A DNA stretch of 64,000 nt from Mercenaria mercenaria (taxonomy: Eukaryota > Mollusca > Bivalvia > Venerida > Veneridae), in NCBI RefSeq assembly GCF_021730395.1, contig NC_069377.1:47632501-47696500 (forward strand), written 5' to 3'. The position numbers were made by a program, and so were the translations under genes. Positions 1-12,116 of the stretch are shown piece by piece. Each line of letters opens with the position of its first letter. Position 1 is the stretch's first letter. The notes beneath the pieces were generated by a model. It did not search any database and was not told where the DNA came from. It was given only the letters and a program-made list of their open reading frames with translations.

Positions 1-101
1 GTTTTAGAGAGAATATGTGATCAACAGTACCATATTTTTTACGAAAGCCTGCCTGTTCTTCACTAATTAGATTGTAATCTTCTAAGTAACTATTAAGTCT
101 T

Positions 102-1955
102 TCATTTAAAATATTTGTGAACAATTTGCCAAAACAGCTTAGAATAGTTATGCCTCTGTAATTGTTGGGATCCTGAATGAAAAACTTTATTTTTATATAT
201 TGGCAAAATAACTCCACGACTCCAAACATCAGGGAAAATTCCTGAATCCAATACAATGTTAAACAACTGACATACAAGAGACAAAATTTTCGTTATTCGC
301 ATATTTAAAGTACTCATTTAGTATATTGTCAAACACAGAAAGGCTTTTGCTATTTTTCAAGCTTTTGACAATGTTTTTGATTTCATCAACAGTAATTTCC
401 GCATTTAACATGTCATTATTACAAGGCAAAGAATCAATATCCAAACCACCAGTATCCCCCGCATCGACATTAACAATGTCTTGATTTAATTTCACAAAAT
501 GCTTATAAAATACTTGACTAGAAATGTTGGAAATAGTGTCTTTTTTCTCACTTGAGTATTTATGTAATAGGCCCCAAAAAGCTTTAGGGTCAGTAGAGCG
601 TAAGTTTGCTAGTTTCTTACTTACACCTTTCTGAAAATGTCTTACTTTACTATTCAACAATTTTTTGCAAGATCTGCTACTAGAAACCATTGATTCGTAA
701 CTTTCTAATGACTGAAGTCTTCTGTAATAATTCTTATCATGCAAATACTTATTCCTGGCAGTTTTACATTCAGTATCAAACCACGGCTTTTTAGCCCGGT
801 TTTTCTTTTTACCATTATTGACAACTTGCTCCTTATTGATAATAAGGTTACAGTTACTAGCAGCATCAGACAGTATACAAGAAATCTTCTCAGTCAAAGT
901 GTTTATACAATCATCTGAATACTCTTTGTTTGAAAAAAAAATTTCCATCTGTAACTGCAGATCAAACATACTTTTATCATCAAAACTGCAAGAAAACATC
1001 TTCTTTACAGATTCATCCCAAATAGGCTTCTGCAAAATATCGGAGTTACTTTTTTCAGGCACAAGTAAGTCTTCCTCAACAACATTAACAACATAAGGTA
1101 TACTGCTCTTATCAGTATTCAACAAATTACTGCAAAAACCAAGAGTTATACATGAATGTACATCAGAAAAGATAGGATCAAAATCACAAACCTGAAATTC
1201 ATTTACCCTTTCAAAATTACATGGTGAAACTAATATATAGTCAAGCAAACTCTTGTTATTACATGTATTCTTACCAATAAAAGCATCTCCACCACATTTA
1301 CCATTTGCAATGCACAAACCAACAGATTTACACATACAATGTATCTATAAGCCGATACCCATAATTATTAATAGTGCCATTGTCTGCTAAATAACGTCTT
1401 AAAGGTACACCTAAATAAGTCAAATTCCAAGCTGACAAATCTTGAAAAACAGCATCACCTCCATTGTTATCAACAATATATGGATCAAAATCTATCAAGT
1501 CTGAGAATTTTTACACCTGGCATTAAAATCCCCGAAAATTACAAAAGATGTGTTATCAAACTGTGAGGAAATATCTACAATGTTACCCTATATATTGTCA
1601 AAAATATCAATAGAGCTATAGACAGACCCCTCGGGAGGTATGTAGACTACAGCAAAAATAGTGTTTTCACTCCTAAATTTACACCACAAACAATTCTCGT
1701 TACTAAAGTCTAAGATAACAATATCATCTACATGTATTAAATTGTTTTTACATAAATCCCCACACCCCCGGATTTACCCTTGAAAATTTCCCTATTCTTA
1801 CCCTTAAATGTATATCCTTCAATACTAGGGTTATCAAAACAGTCCAATTTAGTTTCCACTAAATGCACTATGTCATATTGTTTAACGAAATCTACAAAAT
1901 CTAGGTTATTTAATTTAGAACACAACCCACAAACATTTACATAAGCAAAATTCAA
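102..1955 (-). pseudogene. LINE ORF2 remnant: AP-endonuclease and start of reverse transcriptase
   Basis: This is the decayed second ORF of a non-LTR retrotransposon read on the minus strand; its 3' part runs off the left edge. In order I see an endonuclease start near 1,955 (NVCGLCSKLNN, HLVETKLD), the segments VVYIPPEGS and FVIFGDFNARC (about 1,530-1,660), SLLDYILVSP and SDVHS (about 1,150-1,240), a basic linker with KKPWFDTECK and DPKAFWGLLHKY (about 580-790), and the reverse transcriptase entry IVLDSGIFPDVWSRGVILPI (about 190-280). These match the APE-endonuclease plus RT layout of CR1/Jockey-group LINEs. Several stops and frame changes separate the pieces: the 259-1,335 and 102-317 pieces overlap in different frames, and 1,336-1,736 is closed by stops. 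The RT catalytic core is not in the window. The exact clade is uncertain. Confidence 0.85.
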
Positions 1956-2029
1956 CTTATGACTTTTCTTCTTGCCAAAATAGTTATGTTCAGCAAAAGC
2001 TTTAGTAACATTATCACTGCTATCTTTAA

Positions 2030-2270
2030 AGCAATACTTATGATCAGCTAAAACATCAGAGGAGTTATGACTAGAAATACTATGTTCATTAAAATATTTG
2101 AAACACTGTCATTGTCATTTTTCTTAAAATGGTACTCATGGTCAACTAAAACGTCTATCAAATTTTGACTAGAAATACTATGTTCAACTAAAATATCTGA
2201 AACAGTGTCAGTGTGATTCTTTACGCAGTAATCGTGATCGACTAAAATGTCTATTGAGCTATGATTATCA
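2030..2270 (-). repeat. Degenerate tandem repeat, about 97-bp unit, inside the LINE
   Basis: About two and a half units. The motif GACTAGAAATACTATGTTCA begins at 2,069 and again at 2,167, and a second anchor of the form TGRTCRRCTAAAA begins at 2,041, 2,139 and 2,235, giving spacings of 98 and 96 bp. On the minus strand the unit reads as roughly 32-33 residues rich in D, S, H and N (for example DHEYHFKKNDNDSVSNIL). It lies between the ORF1 and endonuclease remnants, so it is probably a repeated linker of the LINE rather than a separate satellite. Confidence 0.6.
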
Positions 2271-3059
2271 TAAGCATCATAATTCTTTTTTTATGACAAT
2301 TCTCATGAACAACTGTAGTATCAACAGAGGTTTGAGTATAAACACTATCCCGAGCCTCCTCAGGAAAAAGTTTTGAAACATTTAAACTTTCTTTTTCTAA
2401 GCAAAAGATAATAGGTAAGGGTAGATTTCTCGGAAGCACAGAGCACCAAAAACACAGCCCTAGAGCCACGCATTTACATAGTAGGCCCACAACAAAAAGA
2501 AGCTGTAATGGAAAAATATTTCAGACGGGTTGCTTCGAACATCCAACAAGTACATATCAATATAAGCTAAATATTGATAAAGGGGAAGGAAATGGTAAGG
2601 GGTGAAATGGGGTCGGGGATGGGAGAGGAATCTAAAGGGGAAAGTTGAACAAGGACGAATATACAAGGGAATGCCTTATTCTGTAAAATCAGACGCACTA
2701 CAAGGCAAACCACAATAGCGCAGACACTCATGTACCTAAGATAAACACACTACGACGATCAACTGAATAACATAGAAAAACGAACAAGCAACACATAAGA
2801 AAACAGTAGGGCACCGTTATAGACTCACAAGCTTACAAACGCACCCACACAAGTTGGAAAAAACAATCAAGTACCGTCTTGGGATTCGGCTGCCAAAACA
2901 AAGAGGAGCCACGAAAACTTACTAAAAGTAAAGGGGGACGGGGTGCAAAAAGTAGCGTAAATGCAAGGGAAAGGAGAGGGCAAAAGGGGGAGTGGGGCGG
3001 AGGAAAAACGCTTACAACAAACAAGAAAACATTTCATCCTCCCGCCTGTCCTAAACATA
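2271..3059. other. LINE interior, no readable gene
   Basis: This stretch between the ORF1 and ORF2 remnants has only short open frames on both strands. It is G-rich on the + strand at 2,580-2,650 and 2,930-3,010. I see no domain. It probably belongs to the same decayed LINE. Confidence 0.4.
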
Positions 3060-3847
3060 GCTACCAAAGCCCAGATCCTTCAACATACTGTTGGTGGCTT
3101 CAACCCCTAGGACGTCAAAAATATCATCTGGCGATGTAAGTTTATAATGTTTATTTTTATAGATACAGTGGACATTACCATCTCGGATATAAGCTTTCTT
3201 CACTCCTGAAATGTCGGTAACCACAAACTTAAGTCTCAGTTTTAACGGTGTAACATCGTCTGTAATGTATACAGACTGATACTCTAGTACTGGGGAATTT
3301 TCAGCTTTTTCTTATGTCTGTAGATCATCCTTATCGACTGTCGCGACACAAACCGAGCGATAACCTGCCGTTTCTTCTCAGGCTTGGGGTTAGTAAAATG
3401 ACAATCGCTAATGTCCTTTCTAGAGAAGGGAGCCTCCGCAGTTGCACCTGTTTTCCTCACGTGGAAGTCTTGTTCACTGCTTCTTTAGCTGCTCAAAAGT
3501 GACTGACTAAGGTCGTCGTCTGGATAACTGCTATTGACAATTCCATCACCATCAGGTTACCTAACCATATGGTTGAACAATTTTACAACAGCATCAGTCA
3601 GATCCCCCTCAGGAGAGAAGTTACCAATGTGGAGATTCTCACGCTTCTGATATTGTTCACTGTTATCAATTTTATAATGATTCACTAGTGTATTACACTT
3701 CGCCTTGTTAAGATCAGTAATCTTAGCACATTCAGATACTAAATCCTCTAAAGAGTCAAATCTTGGTTGTAAAATGGCAGCTGTGGCCTGTGCGATCTGA
3801 TCAATTTCTGATTTAGAGTTCTTAGGCGGCATGGCTGGAAGATACAC
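3060..3847 (-). pseudogene. LINE ORF1 remnant (nucleic-acid-binding protein)
   Basis: Minus-strand remnant upstream of the ORF2 remnant, so the pair form one two-ORF LINE. The N-terminal part (3,557-3,847) begins MPPKNSKSEIDQIAQATAAI shortly after a start codon and carries a short heptad-like stretch and the phrase QKRENLHIGNFSPEGD, the type of motif that opens the RNA-binding domain in LINE ORF1 proteins. The C-terminal part (about 3,060-3,305) reads DVTPLKLRLKFVV then KKAYIRDGNVHCIYKNKHYK and SPDDIFDVLG, resembling the C-terminal ORF1 domain. A frame change and an in-frame stop separate them. ORF1 acts as an RNA chaperone in the retrotransposition particle. Identity with a named family is not claimed. 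Confidence 0.65.
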
Positions 3848-4007
3848 ATGTGTAACTCACTCTACGTATAAATTGTGCCAATAACGTTCAATACAGGTAA
3901 CTGTATTGCTGCAATGAAGATTAAAGACTTTAATTTTACAAATTTTGGCGACCACGTTTCTTTTTTACTGATTCAAAATCTCTACCGGAAGTTCGCCCAT
4001 GACTTGA

Positions 4008-5566
4008 GCGAAATTTTTGTTGACTGTGAAAATTTAAATATTTTTTGAAAACCTGTTTTAATCAGGAATTGAGGTTCTAGATAAACATGCTCGTCTTATG
4101 GAAAAAACAAGAATTTGCACTGCACCAAAACTTAGTTTAATGAAAACATTATACCACATCTCAAGCGGTAAAACCCAAAGGAGGAAGTGCAGAGAACAAA
4201 TCAATATGAGGCAATTAAATCACCATGTAATAAGTAACATTTTGCAATCAGTCGTGACAAATGGATGATTTTTAGTCAGAAAGTCATTATAGAGCTAAAA
4301 GTAAACGTGTTTAAATGAATCTCTACCAAATGGCTGCAACCAGATCTGATATAATCCTCTGCCAAGTAAAGGAAATACAAACAAACTAGCAGAAAACTTT
4401 GCTGACCATTTTATAAACAAAATCGCCGAAAAAAGACGGTCACCCAATGAGTTTTAAATCTTTAAACTGCAGGTGAAAACTAGAGGTATACATAATTAAT
4501 TCCAAGATTTTACTGAAAATGAAAGAGAAAATACTTAGACATATTGCCTACTGATGGTCTTAAATTATATTTTAAAGAAGTACAACCCGTTTACACCTTA
4601 TTGTTGGAGTCCTCTTTGAAACAAGGTATATTTCCTTCATGTTAGCAGGTTGGACTATGACAATGACAGGAATCTCGGTTCGATTCCTGGTCGCGGCTGA
4701 TATCCCGACTAGTGTTCCAGTGCTGGTGGTTTACTTAAATTGGTCCTGTTTCCGACAGTATTGATCTTGACTGGATGCTTGGGAGGTAAATATGACACCT
4801 GTTGTGGTCTGGACTGGAAATAAGTTGTTCTATCTATTCAAGGTGACTACCAATGTTAAATAAGAAACTTTACTTTTTAACAAGTAGTTCGCCCATGGAC
4901 GTTTTCATTAAGATATAAGATAAGATAAGTTTTATTTAAAGTCGGCAAGAAGGCAACATAAATTCATTCACGTGAGTCGACAGTGCTTAACCTGGTTGAC
5001 ACCGGACCAGGTCTGAAGTCTTCAAATACTACAGAAGGGTGCTGTGTTGTTCCGTTAAAAAAGAACGTCTTTAAGACAAAAGTTTTTGTACTGTAGGTCC
5101 GAGTCTGTTTAATGATTAACATTTGAGTATTAGTCTAATTCTTAGACATTTTTTAGAATAATCTGAACACATTTATTGTAGAGACTTCTTTGCACCGTTT
5201 CAGAACACAACTTTTAGGTATTGTAGTTTGTTGAGTCGTTTCAGTTACATTTGTGTTTTTTTCCTTTACTATTAAAATGGATTTATGTACTTCTTTATGT
5301 TTTATGGAGGTTGAGTCACATCAAATTACTACAAATCATGTTTTTGTCTCTTCTGAGATTATGTTATTCTCATTCTATTATAATAAATCAGATATTATAG
5401 TCATTTTGGTTAGAACAGTAGATACCTTTGACTACGTTGACGAAAACTATCAAAGATTTAAAAATTCAGATACCTGATGGGGCGGAAAAAATGTTTTGCT
5501 ATGGTTATGCAGGGAAAACGATTTCTATAAATGTTATATTCGTGGGTTTTGTGTAAACTGACTTAG
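4008..5566. repeat. Direct duplication, copy 1 (about 1.55 kb)
   Basis: Nearly the whole segment recurs at 5,982-7,460 in the same orientation, offset by about 1.97 kb. Shared landmarks in the same order are TTTAATGAAAACATTATACC, a SINE-like block (4,641-4,868), CTTAACCTGGTTGACACCGG and a block ending GTGGGTTTTGTGTAAACTGA. Copy 1 has about 37 extra bases near 4,915-4,952 (GATAAGATAAG and neighbours). Because both copies carry the SINE at the same point, the duplication came after the SINE insertion. A short open frame at 5,253-5,477 is discussed under the findings; I do not call it a gene. Confidence 0.85.
4641..4868 (+). mobile_element. tRNA-derived SINE-like element in duplication copy 1
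   Basis: The left end GTTAGCAGGTTGGACTATG resembles a weak pol III A box, and GGTTCGATTCC at 4,678-4,688 is a good B box. A tRNA-unrelated body follows and ends GACTACCAATGTTAAATAAG. The size (about 230 bp) and layout fit a tRNA-headed SINE. The family is not identified. The tRNA itself is not functional: the stems do not pair convincingly. Confidence 0.55.
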
Positions 5567-5694
5567 AAGATATGCTGTGTCTTGTAAATTGGATGGATTA
5601 AAACCATATATTTCCTGATAAAAGAAGTAAAAGCCTTTTGAATGACTCTGTAAAGTTAATAATTCATTTCAAAATCGTGATCCATTTAATGGAA

Positions 5695-5760
5695 CACGTT
5701 CCGTTAGCGATCTATTACAACTATTTCTTGATTGTTTCAATGGATCGCTAATGGAACGCA
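5695..5760. repeat. Inverted repeat hairpin between the duplication copies
   Basis: The arms CGTTCCGTTAGCGATCTATT and AATGGATCGCTAATGGAACG pair across a loop of about 20 bases. It sits in the 415-bp spacer between the two duplicated segments, which otherwise holds nothing recognisable. Confidence 0.65.
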
Positions 5761-5981
5761 CTAACAAACATCGAAAAAGCGGTTTTGACAGTGTTTATAA
5801 GGTGTTTTGATAGTGTTTATTAGGAGTTTTTGTTTGTTTGGATTTAGGTGAAAAAAAATCTTAATTCGCACATGACCTGATAGACAAGCTTACTGTCGCT
5901 GAGTGGCTGCTTTTTAAATTCTGACATTTGAAGCCACCGTCACAATAAAAATCAAACTGTATGCGTCGGATTAGTTTGATT

Positions 5982-7460
5982 AATGACCTGAGTGACTGAA
6001 AATTTAAATATTTTTGTAAACCTGTTTATTCAGAAACTGAAAAGTTAGATAAACATGCTCGCAATAAATTGCACAGCACCAAAACTTAGTTTAATGAAAA
6101 CATTATACCACATCTCAAGAGGTAAAACCCAAAGGAGGAAGTGCAGAGAAGAAATCAATATGAGGCAATTAAATCACCATGTAATAAGTAACATTTTGCA
6201 ATCAGTCGTGACAAATGGATGACTTTTAATCAGAAAGTCATTAGAGCTAAAAGTAAACGTGTTTAAATGAATCTCTACCAAATGGCTGCAACCAGATCTG
6301 ATATAATCCTCTGCCATGTAGAGAAAATACAAACAAACTAGCAGAAAACTTTGCTGACCATTTTATAAACGAAATCGCCGAAATAAGACGGTCACTCAAT
6401 GCGTTTTAAATGTTTAAACTGCAGGTGAAAGCTAGGGGTATACATAATTAATTCCAAGATTTTACTGAAAATGAAAGAGAAAATACTTAGACATATTGCC
6501 TACTGATGGTCTTAAATTATATTTTAAAGAATTACAACCCGTTTACATCTTATTGTTGGAGTCCTCTTTGAAACAAGGTGTATTTCCTTCATGTTAGCAG
6601 GTTGGACTATGACAATGACAGGAATCTCGGTTCGATTCCCGGTCGAGGCTATTATCCCGACTAGAATTTCAGTGCTGGTGGTTTACTTTGTAGTATTGAC
6701 CTAGACTGGATGCTGGGGAGGTAAATATGACACCTATTGTGGCCTGGACCGGAAATTAGTTGTTCTATCTATTCAAGGTGACTACCAATGTTAAATAAGA
6801 AATTTTTACTTTTTAACAAGTTCGCCCATGGACGTTTTCATTAAGATAAGGCAACATAAATTCATTCACGTGAGTCGGCAGTACTTAACCTGGTTGACAC
6901 CGGACCAGGTTTTAAGTCTTCAAATACTACAGATGAGTGCTGTGTTGTTTCGTTAAAAAAGAACGTCTTTAAGACAAAAGTTTTTGTACTGTAGGTCCGA
7001 GTCTGTTTAATGATTAACATTTGAGTATTAGTCTAATTCTTAGACATTTTTAAGAATAATCTGAACACATTTTATTTTAGAGACTTCTTTGCACCGTTTC
7101 AGAACACAACATTTAGGTATTGTAGTTTGTTGAGCCGTTTCAGTTACATTTGTGTTCTTTTCCTTTACGTTTAAAATGGATTTATGTACTTTTTTATGTT
7201 TAATGGAGGTTGAGTCACATCAAAATTACTACAAATCACGTTTTGTCTCTTCTGAGATTATGTTATTCTCATTCTGTTATAATAAATCTGATATTATAGT
7301 TATTTTTGTTAAAACAGTAGATACCCTTGACTATGTTGACGAAAACTATCAAAGATTTCAGATAACTGATGGGGCGGAAACATTGTTTTGCTATGGTTAT
7401 GCAGGGAAAACGATTTCTATCAATGTTATATTCGTGGGTTTTGTGTAAACTGACTTAAGC
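5982..7460. repeat. Direct duplication, copy 2 (about 1.48 kb)
   Basis: Second copy of 4,008-5,566, differing by scattered substitutions and a few indels. Its SINE lies at 6,593-6,802 and its short open frame at 7,152-7,448 is longer than in copy 1. The two copies probably arose by unequal exchange or a local duplication. Confidence 0.85.
6593..6802 (+). mobile_element. tRNA-derived SINE-like element in duplication copy 2
   Basis: Counterpart of the element at 4,641-4,868, with B box GGTTCGATTCC at 6,629-6,639 and the same GTTAAATAAG tail. It is shorter because about 20 bases are missing from the middle. Confidence 0.55.
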
Positions 7461-8810
7461 ACTGGTGAATTTACATGTCTTTTTTAATTTACAAATAGTT
7501 CTAATTATTTTTACCTAAAGACAAATCTACTGTAGATTTAAGGCTTAACGCCGTTCAAGAAATGCAGCTTTCTGAAAGGCTGAAACGGTCCTGGTAATTA
7601 AATACATGTACAGAGAATATTCCAACAGTTTACCAATAACATATGATAAGATCTATTCAATTATCCGCTTTCAGTCGGGTTTTCTAACCATGTATGTGGT
7701 GAATTCGTCTCGGCTAAACACAAAATTTGAATTACTCATGCACGCCAGTGTCTTTCAACGTTTGTATATATGATAGATTATTTGTCTGTAGAATTATACC
7801 TACATGTCACAAGTTATATCTATATGTTTAAGGTAGTACGTATTGCAAGTTCAATTCATCATATATGCAGTTTACCCTATTGACACTGCAATGCATGTTA
7901 AAGACCTCTGTACACTGGTAGTATATACTTTGTATTTCAATGTAGATTTGCTATATCCTTTTGCCAGTATCTGCAGGCTACAATTATTTGCCATCCTAAA
8001 GGAGTTAATACGTGCGTGTTAAATACTGTATTGTAACTCTTAATTGCATTTCATTAAACTTAATTCATACCGTTTCAAATCATAGGAGATTATATGATTA
8101 ATGGAAATGTATGCTACAATAATAGTACAGCAATGCCAATTTAGAGCCAGTGCAAATGTTAGATTACAATGCAGTACATTAGTTCATCCTCTCTATTTAA
8201 GATATTAACGAACATGCCTTGCTTTTCTATGCAATAATCAATTACATTTATATGTAATTCTTATAATTTTGTGTGCGTGTGTAACTGTGTGCGTGCTTGT
8301 GTAAATATATGTGCGTGTGTTTGCGCGCGCGCGTACGTGTGCGCGTTATTTGAATATATCGCGTTGTATTTGTTAATATATCTGTCGGTAACAAGATACT
8401 TCATGTATACGTTAAAAGAAATAAACTTTGAATCTTGAATCTTTAAAAACTGAATCTCTTTACTTTACTAGCAATTGCTGCCAACGGCTTCATTTTTTCC
8501 AGTGCAATTTATTTTGGAATGTTATTACTTGAAGTTATTCTAGCCAATATAATAATAACAGCCATTATTATGTCAACTGGTTGCTCATTCCTGTTATAAA
8601 GTACTATTTTGTAATTTGAGTATTTTCGTGAAATGTAACAAAAATGTCTTAAAATGTAAATATTTAGCTTAGAAGTCAGGCTATTTATCTATATATAAAC
8701 AGCTTAAAAGTTCTTTAAATTTAAGTTTTACTTTTACAAGTATAGCTTTCTTTACATTTGCATAGTCAGAAAGAAAAAGAGTCTTTAAAATATGAGCCGA
8801 ATATGATAGG
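7461..8810. other. No gene seen; alternating purine-pyrimidine tract and LINE-like tail
   Basis: This stretch has no recognisable coding region. At 8,268-8,346 there is a GT/GC alternating tract (GTGTGCGTG units and GCGCGCGCGCGT) that could adopt Z-DNA. At about 8,418-8,445 the phrase AATAAACTTTGAATCTTGAA, with its repeated TTGAATC, looks like the 3' tail of a non-LTR retrotransposon or a transcript end; nothing upstream confirms which. Confidence 0.4.
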
Positions 8811-8978
8811 GTTGTAATAATAATAATAGCTTGATCTGGGATGCTGTATTAGGTTCCAGTGGGTTTTGCCTAGTCGGATCAGACGAAGGGCGCCAGCGCC
8901 GAGTGCGATCCGACCTGAATAAATCCATGAGAGCCGAATACAAAATCCCAGATCTAGCCACTGTTATAATGACCCTTT
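8811..8978. mobile_element. Foldback MITE (imperfect palindrome)
   Basis: Two arms of about 75-80 bases face each other: the left contains GATCTGGGATGCTGTATT and GTCGGATC, the right contains their complements AATACAAAATCCCAGATC and GATCCGAC. The centre is GGCGCCAGCGCC (8,889-8,900). AT-rich ends (TAATAATAATA and TTATAATGACCC) look like insertion borders. It is non-coding. Confidence 0.65.
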
Positions 8979-8985
8979 TATTACA

Positions 8986-11453
8986 TATCTAAACCCTTTT
9001 TGTTTGTTGTTTTGTTATCAAACGAAATCTTCTACGTTTATCGATGTTAAAATAGAATTGAGTGTAGTTTTTGTGTGCGTTATTTATATAGTTATGTTAG
9101 GTCATGCAAATTAGTCCGTAAACATACAATACAAAAGGTACAATAAGGATTTGTTCTGCCTGTTCGTAATTCCTTGTGGAATGCAAGCCAAATTTTTGAA
9201 GAATTTATCTAGTTATATGATAAAGCCACATATTATAAAGAGCATTCCTTGAACTCAAACACTGTTTAACGGGTACATTGTGTTGTTGCCATATTTAAAA
9301 GGATACAACTAGCGCACAAAATGTTCCATATTTTTGTTGAGACTTATTTCTTTTATACTTACAAACAATATAGACAATGAATATTTTATTGAACACTTAA
9401 TCTCTACAGATTCTTGAAAACTGAATTTCTTAGAACTTAGAAGAAACACAATCTTTTTCCATTTTTTTACACTCAGTTGTAAAACCTCGGGTATTTCCGT
9501 AACCGTCGTAAAATGTTTGCGTTGGGAAAGGACTGAGGTGATCAGATTTTCGTCTACTGTAATAGTAACTTAAAATATTCCCAGTCCAATAATACTAATA
9601 AACTATAGGCCAAGAAGGACAGTCCCTATCAGTCTCTCTGAATTGTCTACAATTTCTTTCTTCATCCCATTCTTCTTTAAAACAACAGTTGTTTCTTTCC
9701 TACACGGTCATGCCGAAGCATATAGGGTCAATCATCGGCATGACATTTGTTTAGAGGACAAATGATTTTTTTATGATTTGAGCAAACAGTAAATAAAAGA
9801 GATTACATATTACAATAATGTTTTTCATACCACTTAATTAGATGTTCTCAAAGCTGTAATATTTAGTGTAATTTATGAACCAGCCGGCATCTTATGCGAG
9901 ACTGTTCACCATTACATTTTTTTTTATTTTTGCATTTTCATACGTAATTTTGAAACTGAAGATCCATACATGTGGTCTTAGAAACACTTCTAATTTGTTT
10001 TCCGACATGTAGCATACTTCTCTGTATATTTCTCTTCATATCTATTGTGGGTGCCTTCGACTGGGAACAAAAAGTTTTGTTCCTAAAAGGGTCTGATTAT
10101 ATATTTGCAAAGCAAACTTTATGATGATCAGTACATTATTTCAAAACAGTACTTTTTAGGCGGATGTAACGTCAGAAGATAGTAATGTAGTACAAGACCG
10201 CTTTAACATTTCTATCATGACTGGTACCTATAGGTTTGCAAACTGACCACTGTGTTAAGCTGATGTATTTATTATATGCACCAACATGCATTCAAGTCGT
10301 CCTAATTTGTGTATCATAAGAGTTTTTATATTGCTACGGATTTCATGCGTGGACGTTGAATGAAGTCGCATAATGCTTTGATCGCGAAAGTGTGTGTCCC
10401 TTTAAAACGTCCTTTCAAACTTCACCTTTATCTAAAAGACGACAAACACACTGTCCAAGGCTAAACAAACTATACACAAGCGTTTCGCGGTTAGGATTAC
10501 GAGCGAGAAAATGGTAAAAAAATGTTCCATCAAATGGCAATGTTGAACTTAAATTGATAAAGACATCTCAAATTCTTTTAAATTAAAAAAAAGTTAAATT
10601 CAACATATTTGAATATGATCTGGGTAATTCCTGAAAGCAAAAACCTGAAAATCAATCAGTTCTATTTCTGCCTAAAATATGAAACCTTCGTAAATATTTT
10701 ATTTCCTTTTGAAAATTTAATTGCAACTAATGTTTTAAACTCGTTCAGGGTAAATATTTCTTCACAAATAGATCGATACCGCGTCCAATGAATACATTCT
10801 AAGCTATATACCTTTCTATCAACATTTAATATAGATCCATTAATGGTATACACGTCAATATATATGTAAATTATTATCAGCTGTTACAAAGCACGGCAGA
10901 TTGACAAAGAAATTAGTATAATTTAAAACTTGGGAAGCTATAACTACCTATTAAGAAAAAACACAAAAAAAAAAAAAAACAACAACAACAACACAGGATT
11001 GAGAACAATACAAGATAGTGAGTTCAAATGACAATAACATTTATCATTTAAACTTAGGTATGAATTTGGAGGCAGCTCTTACGATAGAAAAATAAAACAG
11101 TTTCATGACTTGCAGAAAAGGAAAAAGTAATTTTACCAGATAATAAGGATATTTTGTGTCTAGAAAAGAAGGAATAACAGTGAAGTATGTACAGTCTAAA
11201 GTAATATAATATTATGTTTGATGGTATATAAGGTGTATAGTCATTACAAAACTTGTTTCAATATTTACAATATAGTTTAGTTTGATTTTCTCTGACTATA
11301 ATAAATACATAAGAATTTCGAAGTTTCATCTACATGTATTACTAACGAAAACAATTAATAATAATTCTAAAGACTGGAACTTGTCGTATTGTCAGCCTAT
11401 CTAGGAAACACAATATTCGTTTGATACCAGACAGTTTTAACATCTATATTTAC
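8986..11453. other. No gene seen
   Basis: About 2.5 kb of AT-rich DNA with only short open frames on both strands and no domain that I recognise. An A-rich/(AAC)n simple repeat lies at about 10,955-10,995. Confidence 0.4.
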
Positions 11454-11530
11454 TAGGGATGGGCACGAATACTGAAATCAATATGCGAATATTCGGTTTG
11501 CCATATTCGAATATATTCGAATGTTCGGCA
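11454..11530 (+). repeat. Left hAT-like terminal inverted repeat of a nested block
   Basis: It begins TAGGGATGGGCACGAATA and continues with several GAATATTCG palindromes. The reverse complement of 22,440-22,515 begins TAGGGATGGGAACGAATA and also runs into GAATATTCG repeats. Ends of this kind are familiar from hAT-superfamily non-autonomous elements. I could not find a convincing 8-bp target duplication. Confidence 0.6.
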
Positions 11531-11574
11531 TGTTTTAATGGAATTTTTTAATTAAGAAATAATTTATAGCAAAA

Positions 11575-11660
11575 CAGTGCTTTATCACTATTTATACACG
11601 ATGGGCGGTTATACGTCGGGCGCGAGTGTATAAATAGTAATAAAGCACTCTTTTGCTATA
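11575..11660. repeat. Palindromic hairpin, copy 1
   Basis: The arms TATAGCAAAACAGTGCTTTA and TAAAGCACTCTTTTGCTATA flank a GC-rich centre (GGGCGGTTATACGTCGGGCG). It is homologous to the hairpin at 11,724-11,848 and probably a MITE. Confidence 0.65.
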
Positions 11661-11723
11661 ATTTTTTCGATTCAGTTCCATCATATTTGATACAAATTTT
11701 ACAATAAAGAACATATAAGAATC

Positions 11724-11848
11724 GAAATAATATATAGGAAAACAGTGCTTTATCACTATTTATACACTCGGGCGGTTATTACGCCCGACGTATAACCGCC
11801 CATCGTGTATTAATAGTGATAAAGCACTGTTTTCCTATATATTATTTC
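11724..11848. repeat. Palindromic hairpin, copy 2
   Basis: The arms contain AGGAAAACAGTGCTTTATCA and its complement, meeting at CGGGCGGTTATTACGCCCG. It shares AACAGTGCTTTATCACTATT with the neighbouring hairpin. Confidence 0.7.
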
Positions 11849-12116
11849 TCAATTAAGTGATTGGCATATACACAATATATTCCGTTGTTTAAAACGTGAA
11901 TCATCGTAAGTAATAAGGCCTAAAAATGTTTGTTTCGGGTAACCCGACCTACCTAGTTAGACCCGCCGATCCTAGTGTCTGTCAGTATAATCATGAATAT
12001 ATTTAACTAATTCAGATTTTTAGAAGAAACATTCAAATCGATTATAATTTAGACCGTCGCAACTTCATCTAAAAATAGCAGGTCATCCAGTTAAAGCACG
12101 TGTCGCGCTGTTGGTC

